A DNA stretch of 64,000 nucleotides, taken from positions 124,001 to 188,000 of the forward strand of contig CBDBUX010000001.1 of NCBI GenBank assembly GCA_965212205.1. Reading direction: 5' to 3'. The translations under genes were made by a program, and so were the position numbers. The stretch's first letter is position 1. Each line of letters starts with the position of its first letter. Under the pieces are notes generated by a model. That model worked only from the letters and a program-made list of their open reading frames with translations. It ran no database searches and was not told where the DNA came from. This document shows positions 52,072 through 59,481 of this stretch, in pieces. This DNA comes from JAHEJJ01 sp965212205. Lineage in GTDB: Bacteria; Bacteroidota; Bacteroidia; Flavobacteriales; Flavobacteriaceae.

Positions 52072-52085
52072 TGGTCTGTTAGACC
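52072..52085. promoter_or_regulatory. Second inverted repeat just before the TetR gene (TGGTCTGTTAGACC)
   Basis: GGTCT-GTT-AGACC lies 15 bases before the TetR ATG. The ten bases CTGGTCTGTT (52071-52080) recur exactly at 49500-49509 before the transferase gene, so it is probably a second, weaker form of the same site. Confidence 0.45.
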
Positions 52086-52100
52086 TAAAACCCAAATCTC

Positions 52101-52718
52101 ATGGATAAGAATCTAAAACGAATGGCGACCATGCATCGAATGCAGGTAAAAGGGCTGGAATTATTCTACCAAAATGGTTATTATAATACCAGTGTAGATG
52201 ATATATTAAAGTCGCTGTCTTTATCAAAAGGTGCTTTTTACCACCACTTCCAATCTAAAGAGGATTTTTTCATCAGTATTGTACAAAATTTGATCGTTCA
52301 GAAGGTATATGCGATGTTGATCGAACCCATAGAAAAATGTGACAACCCATTTAGGGCCCTAGAGTCTTGTTTCGACAACGCCTTGGAAACAGCCCAGCAT
52401 AACGAAATGGACTACGGATTTATATTGAGCAATTTTATGACCGAATTTAACCGGCGTAACCCGGAAATCTCCAATTATCTCCGTGATATATATAAGGTAT
52501 GGGAAGTAAACCTTGTCACTACACTGCAAAGAGCAAAGACCGATGGTTATCTCGAAAGGCATGTAGATAGTGAAGCCGTAGCCACCTACCTGATCTCTTC
52601 TTATATCGGTATACGTACACTTATGGTCGAAGGAAATTGCAGAGCCCTGCGCTACCGCTTTATGCAACAACTAAAAACCTATTTTAAAACCATTGAGAGC
52701 AGTACCCTGGTATCTTAA
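52101..52718 (+). CDS. TetR/AcrR family transcriptional regulator
   Basis: A 205-residue regulator. The N-terminal helix-turn-helix (about 12-58) reads MQVKGLELFYQNGYYNTSVDDILKSLSLSKGAFYHHFQSKEDFF. The rest is helical and would bind a ligand and dimerise. It is the last gene of the locus and lies next to two inverted repeats that also occur before the TIGR04282 gene, so it probably controls itself and the operon. The ligand is unknown; ArsR-type cysteines are absent from the HTH region. Confidence 0.9.
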   Translation: MDKNLKRMATMHRMQVKGLELFYQNGYYNTSVDDILKSLSLSKGAFYHHFQSKEDFFISIVQNLIVQKVYAMLIEPIEKCDNPFRALESCFDNALETAQHNEMDYGFILSNFMTEFNRRNPEISNYLRDIYKVWEVNLVTTLQRAKTDGYLERHVDSEAVATYLISSYIGIRTLMVEGNCRALRYRFMQQLKTYFKTIESSTLVS

Positions 52719-52723
52719 TTACT

Positions 52724-53770
52724 TCAATCTTTCACAACAGACTCTACCTTGGCGACTATTTGTTCGGGCTCGATGGTGCCTATGGCATTATCATAACCCT
52801 TAGGATACTTTTTTCCATAGACCGATGTGGGCAATAAGGGAAAGTTCTCCCTGTCGGGTAGCAAGGAATAGGCCGGGTTCTGGCCGAATGGGGTAAAACC
52901 TGCATAAGGATGTGTTACTCCCCAAATGGTAATTGCCGGTACGCCATACATCGCTGCCAGATGGCCGTTTCCACTGTCCATGGAAACCATGAGATCCAGG
53001 TTTGAAATCACGGCCAGTTCCTCCTCAAAAGTATAAGCCCCAGCCATATTTATCGCATTGGAATACCTCTCGGCAAGTCCTTTGAGCAGGGCTACTTCAT
53101 ATTCTCCGGCTCCAAAAAGTAATATTTTATACTTATTGGTATTATTTAGTTTCGAAATAACTTGTTCCATCTTTTCCAAGGGATACATTTTGGAACTGAA
53201 CGCGGCAAAGGGCGCTATACCAACCCATTTGGTGGTGCTCCGCATCAAATCCGGATTCCCTTGAAAGGAAAGGGGCGAACGCAGTTTCGGTTTTGAATGT
53301 TCGAGCTTGAGTTCGTATCCCAATTTTCTAAAAACATCCGCATAGCGTTCAAAGGTAGATTTTAAAGGGCTGAATTGCTTATTGCGCCCTCTTGTTAAGG
53401 CTCTTTTTTCTCTCCGTCCTTTATCGATTTGTACAAAGGGGATTTTGCTTAATAAAAAGTACTTTTTAAGGATTTTAGTCCGCAGTACATTATGCAAATC
53501 GGCCACGGCATCAAATTCCATTCCGGCTAGGTGGGAGTATAACCGGCCTAATCCTGCAATTCCTTTATGCTTTCCTTTCAGATCTGCTCCTACCACAGCT
53601 ATATTTTCCAGATCGTTAAATATTGGTTTGAAAAAAGGGCGGGTAAGAATGGTGATGCGGGTTTGGGGAAATTGCTGGATAAAAGCTGTAAGCACAGGTA
53701 CGATCATGGCTACATCCCCCAGTGCCGAAAAACGAATAACCAGAATATGATCAGGCTTATTTTTGACCAC
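52724..53770 (-). CDS. Glycosyltransferase family 9 (heptosyltransferase-like)
   Basis: A 348-residue GT-B enzyme. It begins HILVIRFSALGDVAMIVPVL (8-27), the GT9 hallmark, and ends with DLMVSMDSGNGHLAAMYGVPAITIWGVTHPYAGF (about 254-287), the nucleotide-sugar site. It likely adds heptose or another sugar to lipopolysaccharide. Its start overlaps the DUF4254 stop by 14 bases. Confidence 0.9.
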   Translation of the reverse strand: MVKNKPDHILVIRFSALGDVAMIVPVLTAFIQQFPQTRITILTRPFFKPIFNDLENIAVVGADLKGKHKGIAGLGRLYSHLAGMEFDAVADLHNVLRTKILKKYFLLSKIPFVQIDKGRREKRALTRGRNKQFSPLKSTFERYADVFRKLGYELKLEHSKPKLRSPLSFQGNPDLMRSTTKWVGIAPFAAFSSKMYPLEKMEQVISKLNNTNKYKILLFGAGEYEVALLKGLAERYSNAINMAGAYTFEEELAVISNLDLMVSMDSGNGHLAAMYGVPAITIWGVTHPYAGFTPFGQNPAYSLLPDRENFPLLPTSVYGKKYPKGYDNAIGTIEPEQIVAKVESVVKD

Positions 53771-54377
53771 GAAGGACAGGATTTAATTCCTCGTCGTTGT
53801 ACATTTTCATCTGTTTGTAGACCTTCATATATTTCCGGCCCGCCTCAATGTCGCCCAGTAGTTGGTCAATGGCTGTGGAAAGGTCTTTTCTCTGTTCGAG
53901 CAGAACATTTAGTTTCTCCTCACAATTTTGGCGATGGGATTCAGCGGCGTCGGTTCGTTGGGCCTCTTCCCGCATATGATAGATCTTTAAGGCGAGTATC
54001 GACAGCCTGTCGATAGCCCAGGCAGGACTTTCTGTATTAATGGTAGCGTTCGCCAAAACCGAAACGGATTGATATTTTTGAAGGAAATAACTATCGATAT
54101 ACTCTACAAGATCTGTTCTGTCCTGGTTGCTTGCATCGATCTTTCTTTTCAAAACCAGTGCGGCATCCGGATTTATCTCGGGATCTCTGATGAGGTCTTC
54201 ATAATGCCATTGTACGGTGTCGATCCAACCTTTGCGATAAAGCAGATGCTTGATCTCCCCTGCAGGATATGGATTGTCGAATGGCTGATCTACCCGATCT
54301 TCTTTATGGTAGGTGTTGATACATTGCTCAAAAATATCGAAGGCAAACTCACTGAACATGCTGACGTAATTTGACAT
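53757..54377 (-). CDS. DUF4254 protein
   Basis: A 206-residue helical protein. The stretches GWIDTVQWHYEDLIRDPEI, LKRKIDASNQDRTDLVEYID and AWAIDRLSILALKIYHMREE match DUF4254. It carries no known catalytic motif. It lies between DUF6427 and GT9 in a tight set that recurs in Flavobacteriaceae, so a role in envelope sugar assembly is possible. The start at 54377 (MSNYVSMFSEF) replaces the frame's 9-codon extension into DUF6427. Confidence 0.75.
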   Translation of the reverse strand: MSNYVSMFSEFAFDIFEQCINTYHKEDRVDQPFDNPYPAGEIKHLLYRKGWIDTVQWHYEDLIRDPEINPDAALVLKRKIDASNQDRTDLVEYIDSYFLQKYQSVSVLANATINTESPAWAIDRLSILALKIYHMREEAQRTDAAESHRQNCEEKLNVLLEQRKDLSTAIDQLLGDIEAGRKYMKVYKQMKMYNDEELNPVLRGQK

Positions 54378-54388
54378 AAAGATACCCT

Positions 54389-55327
54389 TTATTTGGCAAT
54401 CCATTCTCCGATGAATACAACAAATGGTATCACCACGGAGAGAATCAGGGTGAGTTCTTTATTGTTGGCTTTCTTAATCACCTCCACGTATTTGGTAAAC
54501 AGGATCGAAGCCGGAAAAAAGGTGATCATGACAGGTGAGATGGTTTCCTGAGATTTTAAAATGGTAACTACCATGCCTACAAAAAATGCAATGGTGATAA
54601 TCCGCATGGTCACGATTTTACCCATCCCAAGTTTGCCGAGTTTTATAAAAGATACAATCATGGCAACGACAACCAAAATAAGGTATAGCAGGATTTTTAC
54701 ACTTCCCTGTATACTGTACAGAATATTGGAATTTGCTGCGATCTTGAATTGGTAATGCTCCAGTATAAAACTGGTATCTCCATATAGGCTCAGGCCGGTA
54801 TAGAGGATGATGGCAGTGCAGATGAGACATAAGACAGGTACCAACCAATTCCTTATGTTTTTGGGTTCATAAAAATAGATGCAGATATAAACCAGGATAA
54901 CAAATAGAAGTACCCAATCGTAAAATAGGCTGGCAATTGCTATCCAAAATGTGGCATCGAAAAGTTTTAGTTTGATGTCTTTTAACGATTTTAAACTTAT
55001 GAGTCTCCTAAGGGCTAGCAGAAGAAAATAACTGCTCAGAATGGCATTGTTATCTACCAATACATCGGGAAAGACTACAATAAGCAAAGTATAATAGAAA
55101 ATGGTGAAGTCGTTCGTTCCAGAAATCTGGTTTCGTTTCACTATAAAATTGACCACCATAATGCTGAACAGGAGTATGGCCAATACCAATAGTTGTACAA
55201 TAAGATCTTGCGCGGATTCGGCGGCAAACAAGCGGTCAAAGCTCAATGCTCCATAGAAAAGCAGCAGAAAACCAAGAATGATGATGTAATTTATGGGCTT
55301 AGACTGTCCAAAAATGCTGGATATCAT
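54389..55327 (-). CDS. DUF6427 membrane protein
   Basis: A 312-residue protein with about nine membrane segments. It starts MISSIFGQSKPINYIIILGF, typical of DUF6427. The function is unknown. It starts 39 bases from the divergent DUF6341 gene and runs into DUF4254. Confidence 0.78.
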   Translation of the reverse strand: MISSIFGQSKPINYIIILGFLLLFYGALSFDRLFAAESAQDLIVQLLVLAILLFSIMVVNFIVKRNQISGTNDFTIFYYTLLIVVFPDVLVDNNAILSSYFLLLALRRLISLKSLKDIKLKLFDATFWIAIASLFYDWVLLFVILVYICIYFYEPKNIRNWLVPVLCLICTAIILYTGLSLYGDTSFILEHYQFKIAANSNILYSIQGSVKILLYLILVVVAMIVSFIKLGKLGMGKIVTMRIITIAFFVGMVVTILKSQETISPVMITFFPASILFTKYVEVIKKANNKELTLILSVVIPFVVFIGEWIAK

Positions 55328-55339
55328 TTTGGTTTTTTA

Positions 55340-55347
55340 TATTTTTG
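55340..55347 (+). promoter_or_regulatory. Putative -7 box of the DUF6341 gene
   Basis: TATTTTTG matches TAnnTTTG and ends 19 bases before ATG 55367. No clear -33 box. Confidence 0.4.
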
Positions 55348-55366
55348 CCATGTAAAGATAATTAAG

Positions 55367-55588
55367 ATGAGAGCATTTTTTGAAGGCATTGAAGATTTAT
55401 TCGTCAACGGACTCTTTTGGCCTTATGACGTTTTCAGATTTATGGAAAACTGGTGGACCTCAAATTCGGTAAACTGGGTCTTTGCGATCATGGGCACTGT
55501 AGCATTCTTGTACTGGATGCGGCAGCTAAAAAAGTTCGACGATAATGGTGAAGAAGACAAGAGCATCACTTCTCACAGTTATCTGTAA
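55367..55588 (+). CDS. DUF6341 small membrane protein
   Basis: A 73-residue protein with an amphipathic N-terminus rich in aromatic residues (FFEGIEDLFVNGLFWPYDVFRFMENWW) and one membrane helix (VNWVFAIMGTVAFLYWM). The tail is charged. It matches the small DUF6341 family usually found next to DUF6427. I used ATG 55367, not the long frame that opens inside DUF6427. Confidence 0.78.
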   Translation: MRAFFEGIEDLFVNGLFWPYDVFRFMENWWTSNSVNWVFAIMGTVAFLYWMRQLKKFDDNGEEDKSITSHSYL

Positions 55589-55628
55589 TTCCCCGCTATA
55601 AGTTTCTAAAATCTTTGGTTCTGCTTCA

Positions 55629-56900
55629 TTATAGATCGAAGCCGATGTCCTTTCGATAGTTCATGCCATCGAATTTGACCCTGGAAAGGTTCTTATAGGA
55701 TGTATTAAGCGCCTGACTCATATCTCCACCCAGTGAAGTAAAGGCCATTACCCGCCCACCATTGGTAACAATATCATTATTAGACAATCTGGTTCCGGCA
55801 TGAAAGACCACAGAGTCTACTACATTTTCAAGACCGTGAATAGGTTTCCCTTTTTCATATGAGCCCGGATAACCCCCCGACACTGCCATCACGGTACATG
55901 CAAAACGATCATCTATTTCGAGCTTTTCCTCTGTCAGCTTACCTGTAGCAAGGTTTTGGAAAAGCCTTAGCAAATCACTCTTAATACGAGGTAAAACCAC
56001 CTCGGTCTCAGGATCTCCAAAACGGACATTGTATTCTATCACGTAAGGATCGGTGTCTACCTTTATCAGCCCGATAAAAATAATCCCCTGATACGAGATC
56101 CCGTCTTTTTTCAAGCCTTCAATGGTAGGTTGTACAATCCTGTTTCTGATCTTATCTTCGAATGCTTCATCTACAAAAGGCACTGGTGATATGGCCCCCA
56201 TTCCTCCGGTATTAAGGCCCGTATCACCTTCGCCTATCCTTTTATAATCTTTTGCAAAGGGTAAAATTTTATAGTCGTCGCCGTCTGTAAGTACAAAACA
56301 GCTGAGTTCGATCCCGGAGAGGAATTCTTCCACAACCACGGTGGTACTAGCTTGCCCAAACTTGGCGTCGAGCAGCATTGCGCTTAATTCTTCTTTAGCT
56401 TCTTGTAAATCGTGAATAATCAGGACGCCTTTCCCTGCTGCAAGCCCGTCTGCCTTAAGCACATAAGGAGGCTTTTGTGTTTCCAGGTAGGCCTTACCCT
56501 CTTCCAGTGTTTTAACTGTAAAACTCTTATGCGCCGCCGTTGGAATCTGATGCCGGTTCATAAAATCCTTGGCGAAATCTTTGCTCCCCTCTAATTTGGC
56601 AGCCTCTTTTTGCGGACCAATGACATGGATTGCTGCGAGATCCGGATCGTCCAGAAAAAAATCGTGAATACCGTTTACCAATGGATCTTCCGGGCCAACG
56701 ATCACCATATCTATTTTCTCTTCCAGAACCAGCTGCTTTACGGCCTGAAAATCACCAGGATTAATATCAGAATTTTTGCCCAGTGATGCTGTACCGGCAT
56801 TGCCTGGGGCAATAACGAGTTTATGGAGCGATGGGCTTTGCTTTAATTTCCAGCAGAGGGCATGTTCGCGACCACCGGAACCCAGAACGAGTATATTCAC
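55629..56900 (-). CDS. purD: Phosphoribosylamine-glycine ligase (GARS)
   Basis: A 423-residue ATP-grasp enzyme of purine synthesis that joins glycine to phosphoribosylamine. It has NILVLGSGGREHALCWKL at the N-terminus, PYVLKADGLAAGKGVLI (about 132-148), and TGGMGAISPVP with YNVRFGDPETEVVLPRI. I chose GTG 56900: an upstream -7 box overlaps the longer ATG frame (56918), so that frame cannot be fully transcribed. Confidence 0.95.
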   Translation of the reverse strand: MNILVLGSGGREHALCWKLKQSPSLHKLVIAPGNAGTASLGKNSDINPGDFQAVKQLVLEEKIDMVIVGPEDPLVNGIHDFFLDDPDLAAIHVIGPQKEAAKLEGSKDFAKDFMNRHQIPTAAHKSFTVKTLEEGKAYLETQKPPYVLKADGLAAGKGVLIIHDLQEAKEELSAMLLDAKFGQASTTVVVEEFLSGIELSCFVLTDGDDYKILPFAKDYKRIGEGDTGLNTGGMGAISPVPFVDEAFEDKIRNRIVQPTIEGLKKDGISYQGIIFIGLIKVDTDPYVIEYNVRFGDPETEVVLPRIKSDLLRLFQNLATGKLTEEKLEIDDRFACTVMAVSGGYPGSYEKGKPIHGLENVVDSVVFHAGTRLSNNDIVTNGGRVMAFTSLGGDMSQALNTSYKNLSRVKFDGMNYRKDIGFDL

Positions 56901-56915
56901 AAAACGGAGTTTGGG

Positions 56916-56923
56916 CAAAAATA
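56916..56923 (-). promoter_or_regulatory. Putative -7 box of the purD promoter
   Basis: TATTTTTG on the minus strand, 15 bases before GTG 56900. A matching -33 TTG is not clear. Confidence 0.4.
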
Positions 56924-56954
56924 AATGAAGGAATTTAAATATGAAGGCTCTGAG

Positions 56955-56972
56955 AGAGATTAAATAATCTCT
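56955..56972. promoter_or_regulatory. Perfect palindrome upstream of purD
   Basis: AGAGATTA-AA-TAATCTCT: an 8-bp inverted repeat, between the uxs stop and the purD -7 box. No T run follows it on the minus strand, so it is not a clear terminator. It might be an operator for a purine regulator or an attenuating hairpin. Confidence 0.4.
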
Positions 56973-56994
56973 TCGCCTCTTAATTCGATTTTAA

Positions 56995-57981
56995 CTACCG
57001 CTTATTCCGCTTCGAAAAGTCGCGGTGTTCCGTTTTTTCGAGTTCCTCTTTGGAGAGTCTTTTAAAATAGTCGTAGGTTGTTCTCATCCCTTCTTCCCGG
57101 CCCACACGAGGCTCCCAACCAAGGATTTCTTTGGCCTTGGTAATGTCGGGCTGGCGTTGCAAAGGATCATCTTTGGGCAGGGGTTTGTAAACGATCTTCT
57201 GGTCGGTCTCTGTGAGTTTTATGATCTCTTCAGCAAAGTCCTTGATGGTGATCTCATGGGGATTGCCGATGTTTACCGGCAAGGTATAGTCGCTCATCAG
57301 CAGCCTGTAGATCCCTTCAATCTGATCGTCAACATAGCAGAACGATCGTGTTTGCATGCCGTCCCCAAAGACGGTAAGGTCTTCACCTCTTAATGCCTGC
57401 CCCATAAATGCCGGGATTACTCGCCCATCGTTAAGTCGCATTCTTGGTCCATAGGTATTAAAAATCCTCACAATCCGGGTATCCAGCCCGTGGAATCTAT
57501 GGTAGGCCATCGTAATGGACTCCTGGAATCGTTTGGCCTCATCGTAGACCCCTCTGGGCCCAATGGTATTCACATTGCCGTAATATTCTTCGGTTTGCGG
57601 ATGTACCAATGGATCTCCATAGACCTCTGATGTGGAGGCGATAAGGATCCTGGCCTGCTTGTCTTTAGCCAGACCGAGGAGGTTATGTGTGCCCAGCGCA
57701 CCTACTTTGAGCGTCTGTATAGGTATTTTTAGATAATCGATAGGGCTGGCCGGGGAGGCGAAATGCAGGATATAATCGAGTTTACCGGGGACATGAACAA
57801 ATTTGGTCACATCGTGGTGGTAGAATTCAAAGTTTTCCAACTTAAACAGGTGCTCAATGTTTTTTAAATCGCCGGTGATAAGATTATCCATCGCGATCAC
57901 ATGGTGACCTTCTTTTATAAACTTGTCGCAAAGATGGGAACCTAAAAATCCCGCTGCGCCTGTGATCAATACTCTTTTCAC
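56995..57981 (-). CDS. uxs: UDP-glucuronic acid decarboxylase (UDP-xylose synthase)
   Basis: A 328-residue short-chain dehydrogenase/epimerase-type enzyme that turns UDP-glucuronate into UDP-xylose. The NAD site is ITGAAGFLGSHLCD (6-19), the catalytic Tyr and Lys are in RGVYDEAKRFQE, and ASTSEVYGDPLVHPQTE is typical. GTG 57981 gives the proper start MKRVLITG; the longer ATG frame overlaps ugd and is not supported. It follows ugd by 23 bases. Confidence 0.93.
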   Translation of the reverse strand: MKRVLITGAAGFLGSHLCDKFIKEGHHVIAMDNLITGDLKNIEHLFKLENFEFYHHDVTKFVHVPGKLDYILHFASPASPIDYLKIPIQTLKVGALGTHNLLGLAKDKQARILIASTSEVYGDPLVHPQTEEYYGNVNTIGPRGVYDEAKRFQESITMAYHRFHGLDTRIVRIFNTYGPRMRLNDGRVIPAFMGQALRGEDLTVFGDGMQTRSFCYVDDQIEGIYRLLMSDYTLPVNIGNPHEITIKDFAEEIIKLTETDQKIVYKPLPKDDPLQRQPDITKAKEILGWEPRVGREEGMRTTYDYFKRLSKEELEKTEHRDFSKRNKR

Positions 57982-58004
57982 GTATCCTTTATTAATGGTT
58001 ATTG

Positions 58005-59303
58005 TTATCTCCCGATGGATTCGTAATGAAATCCTTCGGCTTTTATTTCTTCCAGGTCGTATAAGTTCCGCCCATCGAATATAACATCCTCCTTGAGGAG
58101 CTCTTTCATCACCTGAAAGTTCGGATTTCTGAAAACCCCCCATTCGGTGCATATTACCAATGCATCGGCGTCTTCAAGAGCCCCATACATCCCTGGCGCA
58201 AACGAAATACGGTCGCCCAGTTTTTTCTGTACATTGTTCATCGCTTCCGGGTCGAAGGCCGTAATCTTTGCCCCGAGTTTTAAAAGCTCTTCTATAACAT
58301 CCAGGGCAGGAGCTTCCCTGATGTCATCGGTCTCAGGCTTAAATGCAAGCCCCCAGATACCGATCTTTTTCCCTTTCAGATCTCCCTTAAAATAATTTTT
58401 GATCTTAGGAATCAATATTACTTTCTGCTTTTTATTCACCTGGATCACCGAATCGAGTATTTTAAAGTGGTAGTCCGCATCTTTTCCCGATTTATGGAGT
58501 GCTTTTACATCCTTTGGAAAACAAGACCCGCCATAGCCAATTCCCGGGAACAGGAACCGTTTCCCGATCCTCGAATCCGTACCCATACCGATACGCACCT
58601 TATCAACATCGGCGCCTACCAATTCACAAAAATTTGCGATCTCGTTCATGAAGGTGATCTTGGTGGCAAGGAAAGAATTAGCGGCATATTTAGTGAGCTC
58701 AGCAGATTTTTCATCCATTATGATCACCGGATTACCAGAACGCACAAATGGCTTATAAAGGCGTTGCATGGCCATCACAGCGCGTTCAGAACTTGCGCCA
58801 ACCACAATCCTTTCAGGTTTTAAAAAGTCGTCTACTGCGAAGCCTTCCCTCAGAAATTCGGGATTAGAGACTACGTCGAATTCACATGTAGCATTTTTAG
58901 CAATTGCAGCTTCAACTTTTTCAGAGGTGCCTACCGGAACCGTACTTTTATCCACTATGACCTTATACTTGTCGATCAGCTTTCCGATCTCTTCTGCAAC
59001 ACCCAGCACATATTTAAGATCGGCCGAACCATCTTCATCTTCGGGAGTGGGTAATGCCAGAAAGATAATATCTCCATGTTCCAAACCATGTTGTAAGGAT
59101 GTAGAGAATCGAAGCCGTTTGGCCTTGATATTTCTTTCAAACAATACGTCGAGGTGGGGTTCATAAATAGGCACTACTCCATTCTGCATCTTTTGGACCT
59201 TAGACTCATCGATGTCTACACAGACAACTTCATTCCCTGTTTCAGCTAAGCAAGTTCCTGTTACCAGACCCACATATCCTGTCCCAATTACCGATACTTT
59301 CAT
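58005..59303 (-). CDS. ugd: UDP-glucose 6-dehydrogenase
   Basis: A 432-residue enzyme that makes UDP-glucuronate from UDP-glucose with two NAD+. It starts MKVSVIGTGYVGLVTGTCLAE; the catalytic cysteine is C261 in GYGGSCFPKDV. It feeds the decarboxylase just downstream, so this pair makes UDP-glucuronate and UDP-xylose for the surface polysaccharide. Confidence 0.95.
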   Translation of the reverse strand: MKVSVIGTGYVGLVTGTCLAETGNEVVCVDIDESKVQKMQNGVVPIYEPHLDVLFERNIKAKRLRFSTSLQHGLEHGDIIFLALPTPEDEDGSADLKYVLGVAEEIGKLIDKYKVIVDKSTVPVGTSEKVEAAIAKNATCEFDVVSNPEFLREGFAVDDFLKPERIVVGASSERAVMAMQRLYKPFVRSGNPVIIMDEKSAELTKYAANSFLATKITFMNEIANFCELVGADVDKVRIGMGTDSRIGKRFLFPGIGYGGSCFPKDVKALHKSGKDADYHFKILDSVIQVNKKQKVILIPKIKNYFKGDLKGKKIGIWGLAFKPETDDIREAPALDVIEELLKLGAKITAFDPEAMNNVQKKLGDRISFAPGMYGALEDADALVICTEWGVFRNPNFQVMKELLKEDVIFDGRNLYDLEEIKAEGFHYESIGR

Positions 59304-59481
59304 AATTACAAATAGAGTTAATTTTCAGGCTATTACTAAATCGTGGCGTAAAAATAGTGCGGGCTTCCAATTAGACCAACAAATCCTGCTAAAAACGTAT
59401 TAAACAGGTTAAAAGTCGACTTTTAGTAGTTGCAGACTCAAAATAAGTTAAGCTCTTTGGATCTTTTATGGTGTAGCAATA

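Noticed and set aside
58005..58152. The long ATG frame for uxs that overlaps ugd by 148 bases
   Set aside because: The text before MKRVLITG is not conserved in kind and is the reverse frame of ugd; GTG 57981 gives the proper N-terminus.
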